Of a stretch of 34,965 nucleotides of DNA, positions 16,361 through 25,690 are shown one piece after another. The DNA comes from Anaerolineae bacterium (GTDB taxonomy: Bacteria; Chloroflexota; Anaerolineae; J102). Below the pieces are notes generated by a model. It saw only the letters and a program-made list of their open reading frames with translations, did not search any database and was not told the origin of the DNA. Made by a program: the position numbers and the translations under genes. The DNA lies in the NCBI GenBank assembly GCA_015485435.1, contig WFTO01000320.1, forward strand, positions 1 to 34,965, in the 5' to 3' direction. How positions within the stretch are numbered: the stretch's first letter is position 1; each line of letters begins with the position of its first letter.

Positions 16361-17443
16361 TCAATACAAAAAATTTCGAACGATTTCGCCCATCGCTTCC
16401 GTACCGACAATCTCGATGGTCTGATCCGGGGAAGCGACGCCTGCAAGATCGGGCGTTCGATACCCGGCGTCGAGCGATCGCTCGACCGCCCTCTCGATAA
16501 CATCCGCAGCGTCTTTCTCGCCAAAAGAATAACGAAGCATCATCGCTGTCGACAGAATCGTCGCCAGGGGGTTGGCAACACCCTGTCCGGCGATGTCGGG
16601 AGCGGAACCGTGAATGGGTTCATAGAGCCCCACCCGGCCTTCGCCCAGGCTCGCTGAAGGCAACATTCCCATCGAGCCAGCCAGCATGGCCGCCTCGTCG
16701 GTAATGATATCGCCAAACATGTTGCCACTGACAATGACATCGAAATCCGCGGGGCGCCTGATCAGATACATGGTCATGGCGTCCACCAGGACATGTTCCA
16801 ATGTCACGTCGGGGAATTCCGTCTCGACGAGGTGTTGTGTGGTCTGACGCCAAAGGCGAGATGAGGCCAAGACATTGGCTTTATCGACGGATGTGAGCTT
16901 TCCACGTCGCTCCTGGGCGGCTTTGGCCGCGACACGCACCACGCGCTCTACCTCCGGACGGGTGTACAACATCGTGTCATACGCCTCCTCGGACCCCTCT
17001 TCTCGCGGACCGAAGTAGATGCCGCCGGTCAACTCGCGGACCACCAATAAGTCCACGCCCGCCAGCACATCGGGCTTTAGGGAAGACGCGGAAATCAGCT
17101 GAGGATAAATTTTGACTGGTCGCAGATTGGCATACAGGCCTAAACCTTTGCGGATGCCTAACAGTCCTTGTTCTGGACGCACGGCCGCGGTGGGATCACT
17201 CCATTTGGGCCCACCGACCGCGCCCAGCAACACAGCATCCGCCTGTCGACAGGCCTGCAGCGTCTCTTCGGGCAGCGGCTGGCCTGTTTCATCAATGGCA
17301 ATGCCACCGATCAACCTTTCTTCAAATGTAAATTGCAAATCAAAAAGAGGGGATAGAGCCTCCAAAGTTTTTCGCGCTTCGCGAACTACTTCGGGGCCGA
17401 TGCCATCTCCGGGCAAAAGCACAATATGATAATTTTTTGACAT
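16361..17443 (-). CDS. leuB: 3-Isopropylmalate dehydrogenase
   Basis: NAD-dependent oxidative decarboxylation of 3-isopropylmalate in leucine synthesis and, with CimA present, of erythro-3-methylmalate to 2-oxobutyrate. The 360-residue enzyme has [10 protein letters not shown] at the N-terminus, [10 protein letters not shown], the substrate arginines in [26 protein letters not shown], and the metal/cofactor region [18 protein letters not shown]. There is no SD before the ATG. A 196-base gap with an intrinsic terminator separates it from the upstream 69-aa ORF, so expression may depend on readthrough or an unrecognised internal promoter. cimA follows after 59 bases. Confidence 0.97.
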   Translation of the reverse strand: MSKNYHIVLLPGDGIGPEVVREARKTLEALSPLFDLQFTFEERLIGGIAIDETGQPLPEETLQACRQADAVLLGAVGGPKWSDPTAAVRPEQGLLGIRKGLGLYANLRPVKIYPQLISASSLKPDVLAGVDLLVVRELTGGIYFGPREEGSEEAYDTMLYTRPEVERVVRVAAKAAQERRGKLTSVDKANVLASSRLWRQTTQHLVETEFPDVTLEHVLVDAMTMYLIRRPADFDVIVSGNMFGDIITDEAAMLAGSMGMLPSASLGEGRVGLYEPIHGSAPDIAGQGVANPLATILSTAMMLRYSFGEKDAADVIERAVERSLDAGYRTPDLAGVASPDQTIEIVGTEAMGEIVRNFLY

Positions 17444-17588
17444 GATTGTTAGCTATGATGGAATCTCTTCACAAAACTGGATGGGAATTCGATAAAATTC
17501 GTTGGGCGCTCAACAAGAGGATATCACAGCCTGTTGGGCGCGATAGAAACGCCTGGAATCCATGGTCTAAAATCAAAGATTCCTTTCG

Positions 17589-17616
17589 AAAAAATTCCCC
17601 AACCCCATTGTTGGAG
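17589..17616 (-). terminator. Intra-operon intrinsic terminator upstream of leuB
   Basis: On the minus strand CTCCAAC pairs with GTTGGGG (seven pairs, one G-U) around a six-base loop, followed by AA and six T. It lies just after the stop of the 69-aa ORF and about 145 bases before leuB. I found no convincing promoter between it and leuB. Confidence 0.6.
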
Positions 17617-17639
17617 GCGCGACAAGGAACAAGTCCATG

Positions 17640-17849
17640 TCAATGATACTCGTTGGGATCAAACGCTCGGTTCAGGGGATCATGTTCATGTTCCCACTCG
17701 CGTTCATGCGGCGCCTCTTGCGCCTCTTCCTCCAGGAAAGCAGGCTGGTAACCCTGATTAATATACCGATTCCAATATTGTTGCTGCTCTTTGACTTCAT
17801 ATTCGCTGCTGGTTTGAAATCGGTTGCTGAGTTGATCTTCGCGTGTCAT
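17640..17849 (-). CDS. Small acidic protein of unknown function within the leu operon
   Basis: A 69-residue, charged, hydrophilic protein that I do not recognise. It is rich in Glu/Gln/His/Asn, with EVKEQQQYWNRYINQGYQP in the middle and an acidic, His-containing tail ending DPNEYH. No membrane segment, signal peptide or cysteine is present. AAAGGAG eight bases before the ATG at 17849 (MTREDQ) selects this start over the one at 17870. It is in line between leuD (55-base gap) and leuB, and a terminator follows its stop. The strong SD and operon position argue that it is translated. Its composition suggests a small partly disordered or protein-binding factor, but no role can be assigned. Confidence 0.65.
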   Translation of the reverse strand: MTREDQLSNRFQTSSEYEVKEQQQYWNRYINQGYQPAFLEEEAQEAPHEREWEHEHDPLNRAFDPNEYH

Positions 17850-17904
17850 GATCAGGTCTCCTTTCGGCACAAATGAAATTCAGAGATGAAGAGAATGGAT
17901 CGTT

Positions 17905-18495
17905 TTATTTTCCCCAGGCCCGTTCATAAGCCTGGATGGCGTCGAGATTGGCAAGCAGATAGCCCAGATCGTCCAGGCCTTGAATCAGGCACTGCTTGCG
18001 GTATGGATCGATCTGAAAGGCGTATTGTTGGCCATCGGGCAGGGTGACCGTCTGACCAGGAAGATCGATGCGAATACGCACGCTGGGATCTTCCTCCACC
18101 ATATCCATCAGCATGTTGACCGTAGACTCTGAGAGGGGGATAGGCAACAAGCCATTTTTCAGAGCATTGTTATAGAAGATGTCTGCGAAATTGGGGGCGA
18201 TGACTGCACGAAATCCGTAATCGGTCAAAGCCCAAACCGCATGCTCTCGACTGGAGCCGCTGCCAAAATTTTTGCCAGAGATAAGAATTTCGGCATGGGC
18301 GTATTGTGGCAAATTCAGCACAAACTCAGGGTTCGGGCGACCATCAGGCAGGTAACGCCAGGCGGCAAAGAGGCCTTTGCCCATGCCATCGCGGGTGACT
18401 GCGGTGAGATATCGCGCTGGAATGATCTGATCGGTATCTACATTTTCCGCCCGTAAAGGCGCTGCCGTTGCGTAAATCGTGGTGAATGGTTTCAT
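17905..18495 (-). CDS. leuD: 3-Isopropylmalate dehydratase small subunit
   Basis: The swivelling-domain subunit of isopropylmalate isomerase; with LeuC it isomerises 2- to 3-isopropylmalate, and very likely citramalate to methylmalate for the CimA route. The 196 residues include NVDTDQIIPARYL near the N-terminus and the substrate loop GKNFGSGSSREHAVWAL, both diagnostic, then NNALKNGLLPI. Length matches the bacterial LeuD of about 200. It lies 29 bases after leuC. No SD is seen before the ATG. Confidence 0.97.
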   Translation of the reverse strand: MKPFTTIYATAAPLRAENVDTDQIIPARYLTAVTRDGMGKGLFAAWRYLPDGRPNPEFVLNLPQYAHAEILISGKNFGSGSSREHAVWALTDYGFRAVIAPNFADIFYNNALKNGLLPIPLSESTVNMLMDMVEEDPSVRIRIDLPGQTVTLPDGQQYAFQIDPYRKQCLIQGLDDLGYLLANLDAIQAYERAWGK

Positions 18496-18524
18496 GTGCT
18501 TGCAATGATGTGAAGCTGAGTGGT

Positions 18525-19934
18525 TTAGAGGATGTCGCGAACGTCGATGATGCGGCCATGGATGGCGGCAGCCGCAGCCATGAGAGGGCTCATGAGGAAG
18601 GTGCGGGCGCCAGGCCCCTGTCGACCGCGAAAGTTCCGATTACTGGTGCTGGCAACGTACTGACCAGGACCAGCTTTGTCATCATTCATGGCCAAACACA
18701 TGCTGCAACCAGCATTACGCCATTCGAAGCCCGCTTCCATGAATATGCGGTCGAGTCCTTCGGCCTCGGCCTGGGCCTTGACATTTTTCGAACCGGGCAC
18801 TACCAGCGCCTGCACACCATCGGCGACCTTCCGGCCTTTCACCACTTGAGCCGCCATCCGCAGATCTTCAATGCGGCTGTTCGTACAAGAGCCAATAAAC
18901 ACGATGTCGATGGGCTGTCCTTCCATGGGCTGTCCTTCCTTCAAGCCCATGTATTCGAGCGCGGCCAATAGATCGCGACGTTGGCCGGGGTCTTCCAACG
19001 CATCCAGAGTGGGCACTCTACCTGTGATAGGAACGCCTTGCCCAGGATTGACGCCGTAAGTCACCATGGGAACGAGCTCATCCGCGGTGATGGTCAATTC
19101 CTTATCAAACATGGCCCCCTCATCCGTGGCCAGCGTTCGCCAATAAGCCACCGCTTTGTCCCATGCATCGCCGCTGGGGGCGTAAGGACGCCCTTTCAAC
19201 CAGGCAAAGGTGGTTTCATCGGGTGCGATCATGCCTGCTCGCGCCCCTCCTTCGATGCTCATATTGCAAATGGTCATGCGCCCCGCCATATCCAGCTTTT
19301 GGATGGCGCTCCCGCGATATTCGAATACATACCCGCGGCCGCCAGCGACGCCATTCTTGGCAATGATGGCGAGGATGATATCCTTGGCGGTTACACCAGG
19401 CCCCAGCTCGCCCTCCACATTAATGGCAAAGGTTTTGGGCTTGTGTTGAAGCAAGGTCTGAGTCGCCAGCACATGCCCGACTTCGCTCGTGCCAATGCCA
19501 AAGGCGAGGGCGCCAAACGCGCCATGGGTGCTGGTGTGACTATCGCCGCATACAATGGTGCTACCCGGATGGGTAATGCCCATCTCTGGTCCAACCACGT
19601 GGACGATCCCCTGTGTAGGGCCTTCGATATCCCAGAGGGTCACGCCGAACTCTTCGCAGTTTCGGCGGAGGGTGTCGACTTGAAGACGCGCATCTTTTGG
19701 CCATTTTTCTGGGGGTTCAGGCCGGGTGGGGATGGCGTGATCCATGGTGGCAAAGGTGCGATCGGGACGTCGCACCCGCAAGCCACGCTCTCGCAGCATA
19801 TTAAATGCCTGGGGCGAGGTCACCTCGTGAATAAGGTGGGCGTCAATGTAAAGGATGGCGGGAGCGCCTTCATCTTGTTTGACGACGTGCGCTTCCCAAA
19901 CTTTTTCGAAAAGGGTTTTGGGCGTTGATGTCAT
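18525..19934 (-). CDS. leuC: 3-Isopropylmalate dehydratase large subunit
   Basis: The aconitase-fold catalytic subunit of isopropylmalate isomerase carrying a [4Fe-4S] cluster. The three cluster cysteines are visible: one in [13 protein letters not shown] and two in [11 protein letters not shown]. Substrate-binding motifs include [14 protein letters not shown] near the N-terminus and [19 protein letters not shown]. The length of 469 residues is normal from the ATG at 19934 (MTSTPKTL); the track's 518-aa version would run into the leuA coding end and is rejected. No SD is seen. A GQPMEGQP repeat before the cluster motif does not change the usual spacing. Confidence 0.97.
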   Translation of the reverse strand: MTSTPKTLFEKVWEAHVVKQDEGAPAILYIDAHLIHEVTSPQAFNMLRERGLRVRRPDRTFATMDHAIPTRPEPPEKWPKDARLQVDTLRRNCEEFGVTLWDIEGPTQGIVHVVGPEMGITHPGSTIVCGDSHTSTHGAFGALAFGIGTSEVGHVLATQTLLQHKPKTFAINVEGELGPGVTAKDIILAIIAKNGVAGGRGYVFEYRGSAIQKLDMAGRMTICNMSIEGGARAGMIAPDETTFAWLKGRPYAPSGDAWDKAVAYWRTLATDEGAMFDKELTITADELVPMVTYGVNPGQGVPITGRVPTLDALEDPGQRRDLLAALEYMGLKEGQPMEGQPIDIVFIGSCTNSRIEDLRMAAQVVKGRKVADGVQALVVPGSKNVKAQAEAEGLDRIFMEAGFEWRNAGCSMCLAMNDDKAGPGQYVASTSNRNFRGRQGPGARTFLMSPLMAAAAAIHGRIIDVRDIL

Positions 19935-20013
19935 GATGTGTTGAGACGATGAATGATTGTTTTGTGTGGGATAGGATGGAATGGGATCAATACAGACGAT
20001 CGGTGGCGATGTC

Positions 20014-21696
20014 TCAAGCCAGGGTCGTCTCAGGCTGCGAATCGGGTGCATCGCTGATGTGAATGGCGGCGCTTTCCTCATCGCCTGCCGCGATCAGCTT
20101 GTTTAGGGCCTGCATGTATGCTTTGGCGCTGGCGACGACAATATCGGTGTCTACGCCCCGCCCTGAGAAAAGCCGGCGACGAGGTCGTCCCTGGGGGGTG
20201 AATTTGTAGCCGCGACTATCGGGCGCCTCGATGCGGATGGTCACATCACCGTTGGCATCCATACCTTCGGTGATCGCCTGCACCAGATATTCCACCAACC
20301 GATTGGGTACGCCGACAATGCGGTTAATGCCCTGGTACATCGCATCGACAGGCCCAGCGCCAAAGCCGGCGTCGGTGACTTCTTCGCCGGTTTCTAGATT
20401 GCGCAGGGTCACCACCGCCGTAGGAATGACGTTGGTGCCGGTTTGGACCTGCACATTCACAAGCTCCCAAACCTCTCGGGGTTGGTACACCTCATCGGCT
20501 ACCAGCGCCTCTATATCCGCATCGGAGACGGTTTTCTTCTTATCCGCCAGTTCTTTGAAACGGCGAAAAGCGCGATTGAGCTCTTCATCGTCCAGACGAT
20601 ACCCCATATCCTCCAGCCGTTTACGAAACGCATGACGCCCCGAATGTTTTCCCAATACGAGACGGCTATGACTCAGTCCGATCAGGGAAGCGTCCATGAT
20701 TTCGTAGGTGCGCTTATGTTTCAACATGCCATCCTGATGGATGCCCGCTTCATGGGCGAAGGCATTTGCGCCTACTATGGCCTTGTTCGGCTGGATCAAC
20801 ATGCCCGTGTAGCGGCTCACCATGTCCGATGTGCGGTGGATCTCCTGGGTAATGATGTTGGTGTCCACCTCGTAGACCTGTTGACGTACATACAAGGCCA
20901 TGACCACTTCTTCCAGACTGGTATTTCCTGCGCGTTCGCCAATGCCATTCACGGTAACTTCCACCTGACGAGCGCCAGCCTGAATCCCAGCCAGGGCGTT
21001 GGCGGTGGCCAGGCCCAGATCATTGTGGGTGTGGACGGAGATGATCACGTCCTTGGCGCCGGGCGTGTGCTCGCGGATGTCGGCGATGAGTTTGCCGAAC
21101 TCCTCGGGCGTGGTGTAGCCCACGGTGTCGGGGATGTTGATGGTGGTGGCGCCGGCTTCGATGGCCGCCTGCAACACCCGATACAAGAACTCGGGATCGC
21201 TACGGCCCGCGTCCTCGGGACTGAATTCAACGTCATCGGTGTATTGTTTGGCGTAAGCGACCATCTCACGCACCCGGGCCACGACCTCGTCGGGTGACAT
21301 GCGCAATTTGTATTTCATGTGCACCGGAGATGTGGCCAAAAAGGTGTGGATGCGTGGACGCTTGGCTGGCTGCACAGCCTCCCAGGCCTTATCGATGTCG
21401 CTCTTGTTGGCCCGGGCCAGCCCACAGATCACGGGCGGTTCCGCGGGTTGTCCAAATTTGTCGATGCGCGGCTCGCGTCCGACCGTCTCTGCGATGCGCT
21501 TCACCGCGGCGAGATCGCCGGGCGAAGCCGCTGGAAAGCCCGCCTCGATGATGTCAACGCCCAGACGCGCCAGCTGCTTGGCGATGTCAAGCTTTTCCTC
21601 TGCATTCAACGTGGCGCCAGGGGATTGCTCGCCATCGCGTAAAGTGGTGTCGAAAATCAGGACCACGTCTCGATCATGAATAGGAGGTTCGCTCAT
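20014..21696 (-). CDS. leuA: 2-Isopropylmalate synthase
   Basis: First committed step of leucine synthesis: acetyl-CoA plus 2-oxoisovalerate to 2-isopropylmalate. The 560-residue enzyme has the TIM-barrel start [16 protein letters not shown], the metal ligands in [26 protein letters not shown], and HEAGIHQDG in the linker region. The C-terminal leucine-sensing dimer domain (about 400-545) ends in [21 protein letters not shown], so feedback inhibition is expected. AGGAG seven bases before the ATG fixes the start. It follows ilvC by 119 bases, a gap that holds a hairpin. Confidence 0.97.
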   Translation of the reverse strand: MSEPPIHDRDVVLIFDTTLRDGEQSPGATLNAEEKLDIAKQLARLGVDIIEAGFPAASPGDLAAVKRIAETVGREPRIDKFGQPAEPPVICGLARANKSDIDKAWEAVQPAKRPRIHTFLATSPVHMKYKLRMSPDEVVARVREMVAYAKQYTDDVEFSPEDAGRSDPEFLYRVLQAAIEAGATTINIPDTVGYTTPEEFGKLIADIREHTPGAKDVIISVHTHNDLGLATANALAGIQAGARQVEVTVNGIGERAGNTSLEEVVMALYVRQQVYEVDTNIITQEIHRTSDMVSRYTGMLIQPNKAIVGANAFAHEAGIHQDGMLKHKRTYEIMDASLIGLSHSRLVLGKHSGRHAFRKRLEDMGYRLDDEELNRAFRRFKELADKKKTVSDADIEALVADEVYQPREVWELVNVQVQTGTNVIPTAVVTLRNLETGEEVTDAGFGAGPVDAMYQGINRIVGVPNRLVEYLVQAITEGMDANGDVTIRIEAPDSRGYKFTPQGRPRRRLFSGRGVDTDIVVASAKAYMQALNKLIAAGDEESAAIHISDAPDSQPETTLA

Positions 21697-21755
21697 GAAT
21701 AAACTCCTGTCGAATGAGCATGTTGGTGGTTGGGGTGGAAAGAGCGCCGTAGGGG

Positions 21756-21786
21756 GAGGATGCAGGAGGATTGTTCCCGCATCCTC
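21756..21786 (-). other. Intercistronic hairpin between ilvC and leuA
   Basis: GAGGATGC and GCATCCTC form a perfect 8-base stem with a 15-base loop in the 119-base ilvC-leuA gap. No U-run follows, so it is not an intrinsic terminator. It could protect the upstream mRNA end or mark a processing site that sets different ilv and leu dosage. Confidence 0.5.
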
Positions 21787-21815
21787 AAATATAAGCGCTA
21801 GCGACGAAGGTCAGC

Positions 21816-22820
21816 TCAATCAATCTCAACAGGATTGAGCCAAGGCATCATGCGGCGGAGCTGACGCCCCACCTTTTCAATCAGGTGATTACGCTCCTCT
21901 CGGCGACGGGCATTGAAGTTGGGGCGGCCTTTCGCGTTCTCCTCGATCCATTCTTCGGCATACGCCCCCGATTGAATGTCTGCCAGAATCTTCTTCATGG
22001 CCTCTCGCGACTGTTCGTTGATGACTTTTCGACCGGCATGGTAATCGCCGTGCTCAGCGGTGTCGCTGACGCTGTAGCGCATATAAGCCAATCCGCCTTG
22101 ATAGAAGAGGTCCACGATCAGTTTCATTTCGTGCATGGTCTCGAAATAGGCTACTTCAGGTTGGTAGCCCGCTTCGACCAGGGTTTCAAACCCCGCTTTG
22201 ATGAGCTCGCTGACGCCGCCGCAGAGCACAGCCTGCTCGCCAAAGAGGTCTGTTTCCGTTTCTTCGGCAAAGGTGGTCACCAGAGCCCCTGCCCGGGTGC
22301 CCCCGATGGCCTTGGCGTATGCCAATACATCCTCCCAGGCATGACCGGTGGCGTCCTGATAGACGGCGACAAGAACTGGCGTACCCACGCCTTCCACGAA
22401 TAGCTCGCGCACGCGATGGCCTGGGGCCTTGGGCGCAACCATGCTGACGTCCACCTCCTTAGGAGGCACAATCTGGCCGAAACGGATATTGAAGCCATGC
22501 CCGAACATTAACGTATTCCCAGGTTCAAGATGGGGCTCGATGGCCTCTTTGTAAACCTGGGCCTGCTTTGTATCAGGAATTAAGACCATGATCATGTCGG
22601 CTTCCTGACAGGCCTGAGTGGTCGGGACCACCCGCAGACCCTCGGCTTCCGCCTTCTCCCAGGAAGGAGAACCTTCATACAGCCCAACGCGTACATCCAT
22701 CCCACTATCTCGCAAGCTGAGAGCGTGGGCGTGGCCCTGGCTGCCATAGCCGAGCACAGCGATCTTACGTCCTTCAAGATGAGAGAGGTCAGCGTCTTTG
22801 TCGTAGTAGATGGTTGCCAT
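21816..22820 (-). CDS. ilvC: Ketol-acid reductoisomerase (class I)
   Basis: Isomerises and reduces acetolactate or acetohydroxybutyrate to the dihydroxy acids on the valine/leucine and isoleucine paths. The 334-residue short-form enzyme has the Rossmann motif [11 protein letters not shown], the cofactor-specificity loop [26 protein letters not shown], and the C-terminal knotted domain with the metal acids in [16 protein letters not shown] and [13 protein letters not shown]. The loop keeps serines that would bind the 2'-phosphate of NADPH, although preference cannot be decided by eye. GAGGA eight bases upstream supports the ATG. Confidence 0.97.
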   Translation of the reverse strand: MATIYYDKDADLSHLEGRKIAVLGYGSQGHAHALSLRDSGMDVRVGLYEGSPSWEKAEAEGLRVVPTTQACQEADMIMVLIPDTKQAQVYKEAIEPHLEPGNTLMFGHGFNIRFGQIVPPKEVDVSMVAPKAPGHRVRELFVEGVGTPVLVAVYQDATGHAWEDVLAYAKAIGGTRAGALVTTFAEETETDLFGEQAVLCGGVSELIKAGFETLVEAGYQPEVAYFETMHEMKLIVDLFYQGGLAYMRYSVSDTAEHGDYHAGRKVINEQSREAMKKILADIQSGAYAEEWIEENAKGRPNFNARRREERNHLIEKVGRQLRRMMPWLNPVEID

Positions 22821-22892
22821 GGATGTAGTCCTCGAATAGAAAATGGATGGTGATGAATGATTGGATGGAAAAAATATGGTAGTTGGAGTGGT

Positions 22893-23441
22893 TCAAAGCG
22901 CGATGCGACGAGCGTGCTTGCCGTTGCCGTTGGCGCCGTTGGCGCGACCTCGCGTCATGGCGATGGGGCCGGTGCGCACCATCTCAGTGACGGGAAAGTT
23001 GGAAAGCAGCTCAATGAGGCTATCCAATCGATCCTGATCACCGACAGCCTGAACGACCAGCGAATCGAGGCTGACATCAATGATGCTGGCTCGATAAATA
23101 TCGACCAGTTGCATGACTTCAGGCCTGGTTTGGGCATTGACCTTAACGCGAATAAGGGCCATTTCACGCCGGACGGCTGGCTTGCCGGTGACGTTTTCAA
23201 CCTTCAATACGTTGATCTGCTTGTCTAATTGCTTGATGGCTTGTTCGACCATCTGGTCATCGCCGACCACGGTAAAGGTCAGACGGCTGACGCCTGGGCG
23301 TTCGCTATGTCCCACAGCCAGACTTTCGATGTTGAAATTTCGGCGGCGGAAGAGGCTCAGCACCCGACTGAGCACTCCGGGTTTATCCTCAAGCCAGGCG
23401 ATCACGGTATGCTTGTTAAATGTGCTTGGATCGTGGGTCAT
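22893..23441 (-). CDS. ilvN: Acetolactate synthase small (regulatory) subunit
   Basis: Regulatory partner of IlvB that confers valine feedback control. The 182 residues consist of an N-terminal ACT domain starting [28 protein letters not shown], with the GVLSRV ligand loop, and a C-terminal ALS_ss_C domain from about residue 80 ([11 protein letters not shown]). The tail is Gly/Asn/Ala-rich and basic ([16 protein letters not shown]), beyond the usual family end. AGGAG seven bases upstream supports the ATG. It follows ilvB after 80 bases. Confidence 0.96.
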   Translation of the reverse strand: MTHDPSTFNKHTVIAWLEDKPGVLSRVLSLFRRRNFNIESLAVGHSERPGVSRLTFTVVGDDQMVEQAIKQLDKQINVLKVENVTGKPAVRREMALIRVKVNAQTRPEVMQLVDIYRASIIDVSLDSLVVQAVGDQDRLDSLIELLSNFPVTEMVRTGPIAMTRGRANGANGNGKHARRIAL

Positions 23442-23521
23442 GATTGGACTCCTGATGATAAAAACTCATCGAAACATAGAGAAAAACAAGATTTCAGTTG
23501 AATGCGGCGGAAGGCGTTCAT

Positions 23522-25231
23522 TTACCAGGCAGGTTGCAACCCGCTCGGTCCTTGCACGATCCGTCGTCGTAGCAGATTGTCGATAGCCTCACCGGGCGCG
23601 ACCATGGGATAGACGTTGACTTCTTCTTTGACCTGGAAGTCAATGAGATAGGGGCCTTCATGGCTGTTCGCCTCTTCCAACGCGGCGACGACCTCTTCTT
23701 TAGTGGTCACTCGGCGGGCGGGAATGCCATAGGCCTGGGCCAAAAGCATGTAATCAGGACTTTGAATCGGGGTGCCAGCATAATTCTTTTCGTAGAAGAG
23801 CTCCTGCCACTGGCGAACCATGCCCAAAAAACCGTTGTTGATGATCGCTATTTTGACCGGCACACGCTCCTGCATGATCACTCCCAGCTCTTGTAGGGTC
23901 ATCTGAAAACCACCATCGCCCACCACTGCCCAGACGGTTTCATCAGGCGAGGCATAGTGGGCGCCGATAGCTGCAGGCAATGCATATCCCATGGTGCCCA
24001 GACCGCCGCTGGTCAATAGCTGTCGGGGTTTGTCATGCAGAAAATATTGGGCCTCCCACATCTGATGTTGCCCCACGTCTGTCACAATGATAGCGTCGCC
24101 CTGGGTGACATGCCATAATTGCCTCATGACGTATGGCGGAATCAGTTCATCGACTTCTGCGTTCAGGATGTCCAATTCTTGGGACTCATGGTTCCATTCC
24201 TCGATTTTGGCCATCCAGTTCTGATGGCGTGCGGGGTTGACCTTCCCCAACAGCGCTTGCAGAGCCTCTTTAGCGTCCGCGAGAATTGCTACGTCCACGG
24301 GAACATTTTTGTTGATCTCAGCAGGATCGAATTCGATATGGATGATCTTGGCGTTGGGAGCAAAGGCGTCCAGATCGCCGGTCACGCGGTCATCAAAACG
24401 CATGCCCACTGCGATGAGGACATCGCTTTCCTGGATGGCTTTATTGGCCCGCGCTTCGCCATGCATTCCACACATGCCCAGGCTGAGAGGATGGGTTTCG
24501 GGGATATCCCCCAGCCCCAACAGGGTCATCGCCACCGGAATGTGTGCTTTTTCAGCCAGTTGCCGCAGTTCATTTTCGGCATGGGCCATCTGCACGCCAT
24601 GTCCGGCAATGATTACTGGGCGATGAGATTGATTGATGAGTTCCGCCGCGGCCTCGACCGCATCCATGTCAAGGCCGGTGTAGGGCCGATAGCCGGGAAG
24701 GTCTAATTTCTCCGGGAACACAAACTCGGTCTCATCGTTGAGTACATCTTTACAGATGTCCACTAGCACAGGTCCGGGACGACCTGTACGGGCGATATAG
24801 AACGCTTCTCTCAAGATGCGAGCGAGATCCTGGATGTTTGTAACCAGATAATTGTGCTTGGTGACAGCCTGGGTGACGCCAGTGACATCGGTTTCCTGAA
24901 AAGCGTCATTGCCTAGCAATGTGGTGGGGACCTGTCCGGTAATGGCGACAATCGGAACCGAATCCATCATGGCTGTAGCCAGGGCGGTGACCAGATTGGT
25001 CGCGGCCGGGCCAGAGGTCACCGTAACGACGCCCACATCGCCTGAGACGCGAGCATAACCATCGGCCATGTGACCTGCGCCTTGCTCGTGTCGGGCAAGG
25101 ATGTGGCGGACGGGGTAAGCGGGCATGGCGTCGTAGACGGGCAGAATGGCACCGCCAGGGTGTCCGAATACGGTGCTGACGCCCTCGCGGGTCAACACTT
25201 CCCAAACGATCTGTGCGCCTGTTCGCTTCAT
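23522..25231 (-). CDS. ilvB: Acetolactate synthase large (catalytic) subunit
   Basis: ThDP- and FAD-dependent condensation of pyruvate with pyruvate or 2-oxobutyrate, the first step shared by valine, leucine and isoleucine. The 569-residue protein begins [15 protein letters not shown], has the ThDP-activating glutamate (Glu49) in [16 protein letters not shown], the central FAD domain, and the ThDP/metal motif [15 protein letters not shown] ending INNG. AGGAG six bases before the ATG at 25231 is decisive; the track's extra 28 N-terminal residues lie in the structured leader. First gene of the operon, preceded by about 450 bases of leader RNA. Confidence 0.97.
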   Translation of the reverse strand: MKRTGAQIVWEVLTREGVSTVFGHPGGAILPVYDAMPAYPVRHILARHEQGAGHMADGYARVSGDVGVVTVTSGPAATNLVTALATAMMDSVPIVAITGQVPTTLLGNDAFQETDVTGVTQAVTKHNYLVTNIQDLARILREAFYIARTGRPGPVLVDICKDVLNDETEFVFPEKLDLPGYRPYTGLDMDAVEAAAELINQSHRPVIIAGHGVQMAHAENELRQLAEKAHIPVAMTLLGLGDIPETHPLSLGMCGMHGEARANKAIQESDVLIAVGMRFDDRVTGDLDAFAPNAKIIHIEFDPAEINKNVPVDVAILADAKEALQALLGKVNPARHQNWMAKIEEWNHESQELDILNAEVDELIPPYVMRQLWHVTQGDAIIVTDVGQHQMWEAQYFLHDKPRQLLTSGGLGTMGYALPAAIGAHYASPDETVWAVVGDGGFQMTLQELGVIMQERVPVKIAIINNGFLGMVRQWQELFYEKNYAGTPIQSPDYMLLAQAYGIPARRVTTKEEVVAALEEANSHEGPYLIDFQVKEEVNVYPMVAPGEAIDNLLRRRIVQGPSGLQPAW

Positions 25232-25306
25232 GTTCTTCTCCTGATGTGGAAGAGATGGCTGCCGTTTGTGCGGAAACACATTGGCATGTGGGATAAAAGA
25301 AAGAAG

Positions 25307-25343
25307 GGCCTTCAATATCCCGCTGTGCGGTCAATCGAAGGCC
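25307..25343 (-). promoter_or_regulatory. Two-stem hairpin in the distal ilvB leader
   Basis: On the minus strand GGCCTTC pairs with GAAGGCC (seven pairs), then a symmetric six-base internal loop, then CCGC/GCGG with an ACA triloop. A pyrimidine tract (CTTCTTTCTTTT) follows the 3' arm and ilvB begins about 75 bases later. It could be a pausing site or second control element; the tract is too interrupted for a confident terminator. A separate 7-base stem (ATGGTTT/AAACCAT) lies at 25390-25408. Confidence 0.5.
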
Positions 25344-25463
25344 TCATTGCCTGAACGAGTTGGTTGGGTTGCATCCATCGTCGTAATTGATGGTTTGGCG
25401 AAAACCATTTGATGCCATGATTCTGAAATACATTCATGATGTGCAGGGTTTCAATGGTCAAAC

Positions 25464-25496
25464 AAAAAAGCCCTCTCCCGGTTGGAAGAGGGCTTT
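25464..25496 (-). terminator. Attenuator terminator of the ilv-leu operon (segments 3:4)
   Basis: On the minus strand AAAGCCCTCT pairs perfectly with AGAGGGCTTT (ten pairs) around the 10-base loop TCCAACCGGG, and the stem ends in six T. It lies between the leader-peptide stop (25519) and ilvB, over 230 bases before the gene, so it can only act to stop transcripts before the operon. Its loop is complementary to a segment inside the leader ORF, which gives it an alternative fold. Confidence 0.9.
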
Positions 25497-25565
25497 GCTA
25501 TCACGGTATGGATGCTTATCAACATCTTCGTCGGGCATCCGCCTCCTGTCCAACCGGGATCGGCT
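25476..25565 (-). promoter_or_regulatory. Antiterminator and protector pairings of the ilv-leu attenuator
   Basis: TCCCGGTTGGA (segment 2, 25559-25549) is the exact 11-base complement of TCCAACCGGGA (segment 3, 25486-25476), which is the terminator loop plus one base of its stem. GAGG (25545-25542) can further pair with CCTC in the terminator 5' arm. Either pairing excludes the terminator. Segment 2 can also fold back on AGCCG (segment 1, 25565-25561) through CGGTT, giving a short protector stem (one G-U). These are the 1:2, 2:3 and 3:4 pairings of a ribosome-mediated attenuator. Confidence 0.8.
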
Positions 25566-25635
25566 CCTGGCCGCTAATAAGGGCGAGGAGCACAATAATA
25601 ATAACGAGGACGAGGAAGCTAATGCCGAACAACAT
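25519..25635 (-). CDS. Branched-chain-rich leader peptide (IlvL-like)
   Basis: A 38-residue ORF, the first ATG downstream of the operon promoter. Codons 8-17 are ten consecutive Leu/Val/Ile codons (LVLVIIIVLL), and 13 of codons 5-20 are branched-chain. A ribosome stalled at the last of these (Ile20, 25578-25576) would cover segment 1 and leave segment 2 free to form the antiterminator; efficient translation would clear the run and favour the terminator. The ORF is not expected to encode a stable protein. Weak point: no clear SD precedes the ATG, although several genes here lack one. The longer track version (from 25719) starts in the -35 box and cannot be translated from this promoter. Alternative: a small single-helix membrane protein. 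Confidence 0.8.
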   Translation of the reverse strand: MLFGISFLVLVIIIVLLALISGQEPIPVGQEADARRRC

Positions 25636-25690
25636 TCGATTCGTGGTTGATAAAAGGGTCTTGAACGTGAATATCCTTAAGTTGGGGGTG

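Noticed and set aside
18900-18945. Tandem near-repeat in leuC encoding GQPMEGQP, suspected in-frame duplication
   Set aside because: The spacing from MGL to FIGSCTN equals that of ordinary LeuC proteins, so nothing is inserted; the repeat seems accidental.
18981-19928. 315-aa plus-strand ORF
   Set aside because: It is entirely antisense to leuC, which has all cluster and substrate motifs; the open frame is a codon-bias shadow.
19935-20081. N-terminal extension of LeuC in the track
   Set aside because: It runs into the leuA coding end, and LeuC homologues begin around TLFEKVW, directly after the ATG at 19934.
20443-21297. 284-aa plus-strand ORF
   Set aside because: It is antisense to leuA with no family signal; a shadow ORF.
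19948-22863. GATGAATGATTG occurring in both the leuA-leuC and ilvN-ilvC gaps
   Set aside because: Only two 12-base copies at different distances from the next start codon, in T/G-rich spacers; too little to claim a regulatory element.
25312-25437. 41-codon ORF in the distal ilvB leader (minus strand), a possible second leader peptide
   Set aside because: It has no SD, is not enriched in branched-chain codons and no mutually exclusive hairpins depend on it.
25464-25690. T-box riboswitch as the explanation of the ilv leader
   Set aside because: No conserved T-box sequence or AGGGTGG-like antiterminator was found on the minus strand, whereas a leader ORF with branched-chain codons and matching antiterminator is present.
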